29,269 nucleotides of DNA from Mucilaginibacter saanensis. GTDB lineage: Bacteria; Bacteroidota; Bacteroidia; Sphingobacteriales; Sphingobacteriaceae. A program made the position numbers and the translations under genes. Where the stretch lies: assembly GCF_014200575.1 (NCBI RefSeq), contig NZ_JACHBZ010000031.1, forward strand, positions 1 through 29,269. Direction: 5' to 3'. The notes under the pieces are model-generated. The model was not told where the DNA came from. It made no database searches and saw nothing but the letters and a program-made list of their open reading frames with translations. Positions 1 through 6,374 of the stretch are shown one piece after another (position 1 is the first letter of the stretch; each line of letters begins with the position of its first letter).

Positions 1-94
1 CACGCTTTTATAGCGTTTGCTGCACGCCCCACGTCAGCTAATTGCCTGGTCAGTTTGGCCCGGAATCAGGTGGTCAACATCTCCATAACATACA
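1..94. mobile_element. Probable terminal end of an IS21-family insertion sequence (partial)
   Basis: The plus strand here contains the repeated word TGGTCA (TGGTCAGTTTGGCCCGGAAT, then TGGTCAACATC) and ends in CATACA, which fits the TG...CA ends and multiple terminal repeats of IS21-type elements. The boundary is placed at 94/95 because the reading frame of the neighbouring rhuM gene stops resembling its family exactly there. No transposase gene is visible in these 94 bases. The family call rests on remembered features of IS21 ends and has not been searched. Confidence 0.4.
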
Positions 95-827
95 CTATAG
101 TGGGGTAGAAATCAACATTTCCAAATGATTGATATATTACGCCAATCGAGCCTTTGAAAGAATCATCCTTTTCATTTCCGAATAACGAACTACCACCAAA
201 CTTATCTTTTAGATCTTTGATGGCATCCATAGCTTCTTCATAAGTTGCAACAAATAGTTGCTGATCGGTTGTTCCTTCAATTGTTAATTGCTGATGGTCA
301 TATTTGTCAAGTATGTCCAACGCATAGCTGTAATCTGTAACTACCTTTAATAATCCGGTTGCCTCGTCTGTAGTCAGCTCTTTGTTTTTTAACACGTTGC
401 CCAATAGCTGAACGGTCTGTTTCAGGGCGTTGAATTGCGCTGCTTGCTCTTTTAATTTGTTCTCGTTGATTGCGTAACCTTGTACCAAGTATTCTTTCAG
501 GATCTTATTGGCCCAGATTCTAAATTGTGTACCTCGTTTAGATTTAATTCTATAACCAACAGAAATAACCACATCCAGCGAATAGTAGTTGGTATTGTAT
601 TTCTTTCCGTCTTTAGCAGTTGTCAAGGATTCCTTGACAACTGAAAGCTTGTGCAGCTCCTCTTCCTTGAAAATGTTGTTGACATGAAGGCTTATATTTT
701 GTTTGGTCTGACCAAAAAGTTCCTGCATCTGGCTTTGTGTAAGCCATACATCGTCATTTTCTATTTTGACATCAACTGATGTTTGCCCGTCTTCTGTTTT
801 ATATATGATAATTTGATCGTCAGTCAT
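66..827 (-). CDS. RhuM-family protein, C-terminally truncated at a probable IS junction
   Basis: The 253-residue product matches the RhuM virulence family (Virulence_RhuM). The N-terminal half has the family's features: VWLTQSQMQELF, a KQNISLHVNNIF segment, YYSLDVVISVGYRIKSKRG, and FRIWANKILKEYLVQGY. After residue 220 it keeps LFGNEKDDSFKGSIGVIYQSFG and FYPTI. Family members then continue into a Fic-like helical region with an HxFxDGNKR motif, for a total of about 330 residues. Here, after residue 244, only nine unrelated residues (VYVMEMLTT) follow before the stop, and those codons fall in the putative IS end. The Fic-like region is therefore missing. RhuM genes are often found with type I restriction systems in islands; none is visible here. 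The function of the family is poorly understood, and this copy is probably inactive. Confidence 0.75.
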   Translation of the reverse strand: MTDDQIIIYKTEDGQTSVDVKIENDDVWLTQSQMQELFGQTKQNISLHVNNIFKEEELHKLSVVKESLTTAKDGKKYNTNYYSLDVVISVGYRIKSKRGTQFRIWANKILKEYLVQGYAINENKLKEQAAQFNALKQTVQLLGNVLKNKELTTDEATGLLKVVTDYSYALDILDKYDHQQLTIEGTTDQQLFVATYEEAMDAIKDLKDKFGGSSLFGNEKDDSFKGSIGVIYQSFGNVDFYPTIVYVMEMLTT

Positions 828-920
828 GATTTCTAAAATTAGTGTTTTACTTGAATATTAATAATCGTGTGAAAGGTTAAAAAGTACAAACTATGTAGCT
901 TTTTAGTTAATGCCATTTCC

Positions 921-2153
921 TTATACAACAGCCATTGACTGTTGGAGCCTAGTTTTTAATAATTCCATATCCTCGCTGATTTTCAAATCAACAATCTTGG
1001 CATAATGCTGTGTTTGTTTGAGCGACTTATGACCAAGCATTTTGGAAACCGTTTCGATAGGCACTCCATTACTTAATGTTACTGTTGTTGCAAACGTATG
1101 GCGAGCGATATGAAAGGTGAGGTTTTTATTGATCGTGCATCCGTCAGCGATTTCTTTAAGATAAGAATTCATTTTCTGATTGGTAAGCACTGGTAATACT
1201 AAACCTTTATTGGCACATTTAGGGTCATTCTCATATCTACCCATAATCTCCAATGCAGCAGGCAACAAGGGCAAGCGTGTAGCAGACTCTGTTTTCTGAC
1301 GGGTGGTTACAATCCACTTGCCACCATCTACGCCTGTAACAATATCAGACCGCCTCAGTTGGTAAACATCTACGTAGGCTAAACCAGTATAACAGCTGAA
1401 AAGAAAAATATCACGTACATGGTTGAGCCTGTCGGTTCCAAATTCTTTGCAAGCAATATCATTCAGTTCGTCTTTAGTAAGCGCAGTACGAATCACCTCT
1501 TTCCTGTTAGTTTTAAATCCCGCGAAAGGGTCTTTGAGTAACCAGCCTTTTTTAATGCACTCCAATACGATCTTTTTAAAGTTACCCAGGTATTTCATCG
1601 TCGCATTGTGCCCGCACTTTCTAACGCTTTTTAACCAAAATGCAAACTGTGAGACAAATTCATAGTCCAGGTCCTTAACATCAACGTCATCCACTTGATA
1701 TTTCCATTTTATAAAGGCTGCTGTGTGATCGTGTGCTGTCCTGTAACGCATTAATGTAGAAGGTGCGAACTCTTGGCCAACCAAGGCTTTCATTTGTTCA
1801 TTGTGGTGCTTGAACGCTGCAAGGATCATCCGCTTTTCTTCGCCTTGACCCGTTAAGACATTTTTGAGGTTTTCCGCAGTCAAAAGCTTATCGGCATCCA
1901 TTAGCATTTTCTTGGCCTGGTATACCTTACCGCATATCACATCCAAATAACTGTTAAGTGCTTTTGCATCTTCTTTTAAGCCGGTTGCCCGTCCGGCCGA
2001 AGCATTCCAGCGCAGATTATCCCATTGCCTTTTAGTGGCTACATCTTTTGATATGCCATCAACTGTTAAACGCAGGTATATGTACCTGGCATTTCCTTTT
2101 TCATTTTTGGGTTTCTTCAGAAAGAAGAACAGCCCGAAGCTTTTTTCTAACAT
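921..2153 (-). CDS. Tyrosine site-specific recombinase (integrase), Bacteroidetes type
   Basis: This is a 410-residue integrase. It has an N-terminal Arm-type DNA-binding domain (MLEKSFGLFFFLKKPKNEKG), a SAM-like core-binding domain around residues 100-205, and a C-terminal catalytic domain. Visible catalytic signatures are HIARHTFAT (HxxR), LGHKS, and the nucleophile in TQHYAKI. At the first catalytic-arginine box it reads CYTGLAYVDV, the variant seen in many Bacteroidetes recombinases. The frame is open upstream to a TTG at 2177, but that codon overlaps a candidate promoter -7 box. Family members start MLEKSFG, so the ATG at 2153 is preferred. The gene is transcribed away from the tRNA-Asp, whose 3' end is the likely attachment site. 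It probably mediates integration and excision of the element that extends off the left edge. Confidence 0.92.
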   Translation of the reverse strand: MLEKSFGLFFFLKKPKNEKGNARYIYLRLTVDGISKDVATKRQWDNLRWNASAGRATGLKEDAKALNSYLDVICGKVYQAKKMLMDADKLLTAENLKNVLTGQGEEKRMILAAFKHHNEQMKALVGQEFAPSTLMRYRTAHDHTAAFIKWKYQVDDVDVKDLDYEFVSQFAFWLKSVRKCGHNATMKYLGNFKKIVLECIKKGWLLKDPFAGFKTNRKEVIRTALTKDELNDIACKEFGTDRLNHVRDIFLFSCYTGLAYVDVYQLRRSDIVTGVDGGKWIVTTRQKTESATRLPLLPAALEIMGRYENDPKCANKGLVLPVLTNQKMNSYLKEIADGCTINKNLTFHIARHTFATTVTLSNGVPIETVSKMLGHKSLKQTQHYAKIVDLKISEDMELLKTRLQQSMAVV

Positions 2154-2174
2154 AACGAACATTAAAGGGTTAAA

Positions 2175-2205
2175 CAAATGTCGAAATGCAGCGTCTTTAA
2201 ATCAA
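2175..2205 (-). promoter_or_regulatory. Candidate integrase promoter overlapping a CGTCTTT repeat
   Basis: On the minus strand, TTG (2203-2205), a 20-base spacer and GACATTTG (2175-2182) resemble the Bacteroidetes pattern TTG-N19/20-TAnnTTTG with one mismatch. One CGTCTTT copy (2192-2198) lies inside the spacer, so a protein bound there could control the integrase. This comes from reading the sequence only. Confidence 0.3.
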
Positions 2206-2300
2206 GATGTTTAATATTTGAATAGGTTGTTAATCAGTTAATTACATTGATTTCAGCGCGTCTTTTTTTTCAATTCTAAAGACGTCATGAATGACGCGCT
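2192..2300. repeat. Short repeats between integrase and tRNA: CGTCTTT x3 and an AGCGCGTC inverted pair
   Basis: The 7-mer CGTCTTT occurs at 2192-2198 and 2259-2265 on the plus strand and at 2278-2284 on the minus strand. The 8-mer AGCGCGTC at 2255-2262 is matched inversely by GACGCGCT at 2293-2300. Such clusters next to an integrase can be arm-type binding sites for the recombinase or its excision factor. That role is an inference. Confidence 0.4.
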
Positions 2301-2345
2301 TAAGTATTGAATAATTCGGTTCGCTTTGGAGGGGCTTAAAACCAA

Positions 2346-2379
2346 AAAAGCCTCTAAATCATATGATTTAAAGGCTTTT
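2346..2379 (-). terminator. Intrinsic terminator after tRNA-Asp
   Basis: A long hairpin lies 20 bases past the tRNA 3' end. The 16-bp palindrome TAAATCATATGATTTA (2355-2370) is extended by AAAAGCCT/AGGCTTTT with one mismatch. Read leftward, the stem is followed by TTTTTT. It also reads acceptably as a terminator on the other strand. Confidence 0.75.
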
Positions 2380-2399
2380 GAACATTTTTAAAATGCTTT

Positions 2400-2476
2400 T
2401 GGCGGAATGGACGGGATTCGAACCCGCGACCCCATGCGTGACAGGCATGTATTCTAACCAGCTGAACTACCACTCC
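2400..2476 (-). tRNA. tRNA-Asp (anticodon GTC)
   Basis: The minus strand folds as a 77-nt tRNA with encoded CCA. The acceptor stem is GGAGTGG/CCATTCC with one G-U pair, followed by discriminator G. The D-arm includes AGCTGGTTAGAA, the anticodon loop is CTGTCAC, and the T-arm is GGGTTCGAACCCC. The anticodon GTC reads aspartate codons. It is followed by a terminator and preceded by a good promoter. Its 3' end faces the integrase gene and is the likely attachment site of the neighbouring element. Confidence 0.97.
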
Positions 2477-2487
2477 GTTTGGGTGTG

Positions 2488-2517
2488 CAAATATACGCAG
2501 CATTCTGTATTACACAA
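2488..2517 (-). promoter_or_regulatory. Promoter of tRNA-Asp
   Basis: On the minus strand, TTG (2515-2517), a 19-base spacer and TATATTTG (2488-2495) exactly fit the Bacteroidetes consensus TTG-N19-TAnnTTTG. The predicted transcription start lies a few bases before the mature tRNA 5' end at 2476. The -7 box sits in a 12-mer shared with the rimP and queD upstream regions. Confidence 0.7.
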
Positions 2518-2671
2518 GTCTTTTTTAAAAAAAAGTTGATTATTGTGCTTTTTTGAGGCTTTTCAAGTACCTTAAAGTACGCTTTTGCCACTCTAAAAGA
2601 ACTTAAATACCTAAAAATCAAATCTAAAAGGACAAGCAGTACGTTTTTGAAATATTTTTATTTTTTTCCAT

Positions 2672-5062
2672 TTATTTCACATCAAAGCGAAAATATTGGC
2701 TCCCCGCGCTGCCGTCGGTGGTTATCCCTTGTACAAAACCAACATATTTACCAGTTTGATCAGAGGTATAAAATGATAATTGATTTTTACCCGATGAATT
2801 TGTACTGGCATCCGGAGTCCAGTATAACAAGCTCCTGAAATCAGGCACCCGGCTTTTTACAGCTCCATCGGTATCATAAACGGGCGAATAAAACTCCCGC
2901 TGCAACTGCAGGCCTTCATAATCAAGCACCACTGCATGTGGGTCCATTTCAACTCCCCCCAGATCTGCTTTATAGGTTGTGTAACTCAATATCCCTTCCT
3001 GTACTGTTGGCCCATAGTAATACCGATCTCTTATTGCCTCCAGCTTTTTAACCTTCAGCGGATCAATAGCTATCACCTTATCCATATTAAACACCGGCAC
3101 ATCATCTAACAAAACCAACGGATCGCCATCCAGAAAGCCTGTTTCGTTTAGCACCTTAATATGATACCTTTTTTGCGACCGTACCACATTCACCTCCCTT
3201 ATATATTCACGCAATACCTCTTCCATCGTAGTAAAACGGGTGTAATTATCCAACAGGTAGGTCTGGTACGGTTTTCCGTAGAAGCCGCTGCTATCAACAC
3301 CCGGATCATAAAACTGCTTTATTTTATTGCCTGCATATATATTTTGCACCTGCATGGCCAGGCTGTGCTCCTCTATTGCCTTTTGCATGCCCGGCTTTAG
3401 TTCAAACTTCAGGGGTGCATATCTCGAATATTGTTCAGAAAAAGGACTTAAAACATCTATCCGGTAGCCTGTGTCGCGTTCTGAATTTGTTTGGGCTACC
3501 ACTTCGCCGGGGCCAAACAACTGTTTGGTATTAAATATCAACCGTCCCAATGAGTCGCTTCTCGCGGCATATAACTGCACCCTCCTGCCAGGCACACTCA
3601 AATAAACTACAATATCTTTTGCGGGGGCGTTGGTTGCGGCGTTAAACACCTTCGCCGCTATCAAATGATCCGTATATTCTGGTAAAAAGTTAAATATAGG
3701 GCCTGCGTTGTTTAAAACATTATTCCATTGGAACCTTCTCCAGCCTTGTGATAGCATGAGGTTATCTATAGCTGCATCGGTTTCAGCATTTACATTTTTA
3801 AAATAGTAATCAGGCGATTCAATATCTCCACGAAGATCCGATCTTAGCCACAGGTAATTCACAATATCGCCGCCCTCCATATGCTGTAAGGAGTCGATAC
3901 GATAAACAGACATTGATAAATTGGCAGGTAATGGCTTACCGGCACCGTCTTTAGCCAGTATATTTATGTTTACTTTTTTACGTGTTGCATATTGAGGCTG
4001 ATCTGCCGAAGCCTCGATCAACAACTGCGGGCGCGGGCGTTTAAAATAAAGCCGTTCGCAAACCGGCTGCCTTGCACTGTTAAAGATGGTAATATGTGAT
4101 ACACCATCACCCAGCACGGCCTTGTCAATGGTAAAGCTTGCAGTTCCGGAGTTCAGGCTGGCGCTTTCGGCTATTTTAATTACCTGCCGGGTATGAGCAA
4201 AAAGATAAACTTCGCCATTTGCCGCCCCGGTATTGCTTACCGTTACCTGCAATTGCGGACCACCGCTATCCTTTAACTGCATTGCATAGCCCTGGCTACT
4301 GATGGCCGGCAGATCTTTAGTAACCGGATTGCCGTACCCTGTTTTAATAACAGCCCTGTAAACACCGTTTGCAAGCGGCGTGAACACAAAACTACCCATG
4401 CCAAACTTTAATGGCTCAAAACGCGCTACAGTGTCATTATGCTGATCTACAACAGCACCTTTGTAGGCAGCTAAACCTTTGCCCCCCGGTGTGGTTATCT
4501 TAAAGGCCACTTTGCTCGCTACACCCGCCACCAGATTTCCCCCTTCCGGAAAAAACTGCACATCATTATTTGCCTGAACTTCTTTAGCCACTATTTCGGG
4601 TGATTTTAGCGGATTAACAATTACGATATCTTTGGTAAAATAATACTCCGGACTGAAATTTTTCATCCAGCTGGTATAGGCCCTTAACTTATAATTACCA
4701 CTGTTGGTTGGTACCGGAATATATAATGACCCGCTGCCTATGCCATTTTTAAGCGCAATTTTTGCCTGCAGCACGGCATTATGACCGGCATCAATCACAT
4801 CTACATAAACAACCTTACTTAGGTTTAGCGGCTTGTGAAAACTGGCATCAACGGTATAAACCTTAAACCATAAAATTTCGCCGGGTAGATAGGTATCCTT
4901 ATCGGTATGAACAAATATTTTTTCCTGAACACTTGTCTGCCGGTATTGATTAAAGCTGTTGGTAATTTGATTTATTGCCTGCGCAAAACAACTGGTATGC
5001 AGTTGCCATAAAACCCCAATTAATATGGCTATAGTTTTAGCAGTTGTTTTAATATTTTCCAT
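2672..5062 (-). CDS. MG2-domain (A2M-like) envelope protein with TonB-plug-like module
   Basis: A 796-residue exported protein with a signal peptide ending near residue 28 (SCFAQA). An MG2 domain of the alpha-2-macroglobulin family occupies about 42-140 (EKIFVHTDKDTYLPGEILWF). A second MG-like domain follows at about 172-250 (VQFFPEGGNLVAG). Near residues 640-700, PLVLLDDVPVFNMDKVIAID and YYYGPTVQEGILSYTTYK resemble the plug of SusC-type receptors, but no beta-barrel follows. The C-terminus (LLYWTPDASTNSSGKNQLSF) resembles a closing MG-type domain. No thioester motif is visible. It is the last gene after the TonB receptor and the DUF4249 lipoprotein, 46 bp behind the latter, so it probably works with them at the outer membrane. 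The substrate is unknown. No clear terminator is visible downstream, up to the tRNA promoter. Confidence 0.8.
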   Translation of the reverse strand: MENIKTTAKTIAILIGVLWQLHTSCFAQAINQITNSFNQYRQTSVQEKIFVHTDKDTYLPGEILWFKVYTVDASFHKPLNLSKVVYVDVIDAGHNAVLQAKIALKNGIGSGSLYIPVPTNSGNYKLRAYTSWMKNFSPEYYFTKDIVIVNPLKSPEIVAKEVQANNDVQFFPEGGNLVAGVASKVAFKITTPGGKGLAAYKGAVVDQHNDTVARFEPLKFGMGSFVFTPLANGVYRAVIKTGYGNPVTKDLPAISSQGYAMQLKDSGGPQLQVTVSNTGAANGEVYLFAHTRQVIKIAESASLNSGTASFTIDKAVLGDGVSHITIFNSARQPVCERLYFKRPRPQLLIEASADQPQYATRKKVNINILAKDGAGKPLPANLSMSVYRIDSLQHMEGGDIVNYLWLRSDLRGDIESPDYYFKNVNAETDAAIDNLMLSQGWRRFQWNNVLNNAGPIFNFLPEYTDHLIAAKVFNAATNAPAKDIVVYLSVPGRRVQLYAARSDSLGRLIFNTKQLFGPGEVVAQTNSERDTGYRIDVLSPFSEQYSRYAPLKFELKPGMQKAIEEHSLAMQVQNIYAGNKIKQFYDPGVDSSGFYGKPYQTYLLDNYTRFTTMEEVLREYIREVNVVRSQKRYHIKVLNETGFLDGDPLVLLDDVPVFNMDKVIAIDPLKVKKLEAIRDRYYYGPTVQEGILSYTTYKADLGGVEMDPHAVVLDYEGLQLQREFYSPVYDTDGAVKSRVPDFRSLLYWTPDASTNSSGKNQLSFYTSDQTGKYVGFVQGITTDGSAGSQYFRFDVK

Positions 5063-5108
5063 AACCGGTACCTGGTTGTTGAGTATTGTTTTTCATGCAA
5101 CAATGCAA

Positions 5109-6278
5109 TTAATTATCTATCCAAAATGATGGTTTTTGAACCCGGCCCCTTATGGTACAATCAGCACATTGCTCTGATGAAAAAGTATATCCTATTATAC
5201 TAAACAAGCCATATATGGCAGCTACCGGTAGGCCGCCGCCTTCAATAATATAAGACTGAACGTCATTGACGCCTGTTTTAGGATGGGAAAAAAATGCAGA
5301 ATCAGGCGGACCGCAATCATAAGGGTATTTCTCTATCCAACTGATCGGCAATTGCGATTTATCAATAAATATCCGTTTTGATTGTGGGTTGGTAACACTG
5401 ATATAGCCAATAACAGGCTCCGCCGGGTTACTGATACAGTGTATATTTCCCTGCAATTGACTTGGCTGGGCATCAAATATACTGCCCAACTGTTCCGTAT
5501 TTTTTTTCAGGTTTTCCCAAAACTGATACCCCTCTTTGGTTAGCGCATATTGCTTAAGCAGAATGGAATACCTTAGTTCCAGTTTCTCAGCATCAGACGA
5601 TATTGTGTTGATGGGGGCCTGAAAGATCACATCCTGCGAAAGCTTTTCGGAGGAGCTCAAAACCACGTTGCTTGATTTATCATTGGCGTAACAGTAGTAT
5701 ATGCCCTCGTTGCCCTTCCTCAACCTTACCGCTCCGTTATCAACTATATAACTTGACTGAAACTTGGCATGAAACCGCCAGGTTTCCGCATAATCCCAAC
5801 GGTAGTAACGGGTATTGTTACTTGCATCGTGTGTATTTGCATAAATCTGCAAATAACTCCCTTTGGGTGTAAATCCAATACTATCAATGGGCGGGGTAGG
5901 TTTTACCGCCACGTAGTCGGACGCGTATTCTTTATTATCAGACGTTTTAATGTGTAACCGGTATTTTTTTGTAGCATCAAGGTTCATGGGGCCAATATCA
6001 TATCTCCCACCGCCTTCTGACTGCAACGTGTAAACACCGCCCTGCTCCCCTTCAACCGTTACTGTGCCATCACTTACCAACAGTGAGGTAACGCTCTCTG
6101 ACAATTTCACCGTTTTACTCAAATTGATCACGGTAGAATCGTTGCCACTGTTAATCACCCCCTCTACCACCAGATAATGATTATCACTGCTGATGATTTG
6201 CGGGTTATATGGCTTTTTACAGCTTACTACCGCAGCTGCCATAAACACTAAACACCCTATATAAATATTTTTCATCAT
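5109..6278 (-). CDS. DUF4249-family outer-membrane lipoprotein
   Basis: A 389-residue lipoprotein. The N-terminus has a hydrophobic stretch ending in the lipobox VVSC, with the acylated cysteine at residue 20. The family signature follows: HYLVVEGVINSG near the start, a beta-rich middle part, and a C-terminal cysteine cluster (QCADCTIRG) ending KPSFW. DUF4249 proteins are regularly encoded directly after TonB-dependent receptors in Bacteroidetes and are thought to act as surface partners in place of SusD. No SusD-type TPR fold is apparent. Two consecutive Met codons begin the frame and either could be used. It lies between the receptor (96 bp gap) and the MG2 protein, all on one strand, so a common transcript is likely. 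The ligand cannot be told from the sequence. Confidence 0.85.
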   Translation of the reverse strand: MMKNIYIGCLVFMAAAVVSCKKPYNPQIISSDNHYLVVEGVINSGNDSTVINLSKTVKLSESVTSLLVSDGTVTVEGEQGGVYTLQSEGGGRYDIGPMNLDATKKYRLHIKTSDNKEYASDYVAVKPTPPIDSIGFTPKGSYLQIYANTHDASNNTRYYRWDYAETWRFHAKFQSSYIVDNGAVRLRKGNEGIYYCYANDKSSNVVLSSSEKLSQDVIFQAPINTISSDAEKLELRYSILLKQYALTKEGYQFWENLKKNTEQLGSIFDAQPSQLQGNIHCISNPAEPVIGYISVTNPQSKRIFIDKSQLPISWIEKYPYDCGPPDSAFFSHPKTGVNDVQSYIIEGGGLPVAAIYGLFSIIGYTFSSEQCADCTIRGRVQKPSFWIDN

Positions 6279-6374
6279 ATTAATAAATTGAGATGGACCA
6301 CCTAACCTGCATAAAACCCCATTTATATATTTTAATACAATTATTTCGATACCGATTGTTACTACCCATAGCTG

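Larger units (their letters stand above)
1..2400. mobile_element. Edge of an integrative element or genomic island at tRNA-Asp
   Basis: A Bacteroidetes-type tyrosine recombinase (921-2153) lies about 250 bp beyond the 3' end of a tRNA-Asp gene and is followed by a rhuM-like gene, a common passenger of islands. To the right of the tRNA, single-copy chromosomal genes begin. Integration of such recombinases into tRNA 3' ends is well established. The tRNA here is intact, as expected if the element rebuilt its 3' end. The far end of the element and the second attachment-site copy would lie outside the window, so the extent is inferred. Confidence 0.5.

Noticed and set aside
1..60. Coding sequence of a transposase at the left edge
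   Set aside because: Short open frames exist on both strands but none is long enough or recognisable, and the repeats indicate a non-coding IS end.
2154..2177. Integrase start at the TTG of 2177
   Set aside because: The extra eight residues do not match the family start MLEKSFG, and the TTG overlaps a candidate -7 box.
2518..2671. Terminator for the MG2 gene
   Set aside because: Only AT-rich sequence and the short direct repeat AGTAC are seen; no stable stem followed by a T-run.
5109..6278. SusD-type partner of the TonB receptor
   Set aside because: The lipoprotein has the DUF4249 signature and lacks the helical TPR-like SusD sequence.
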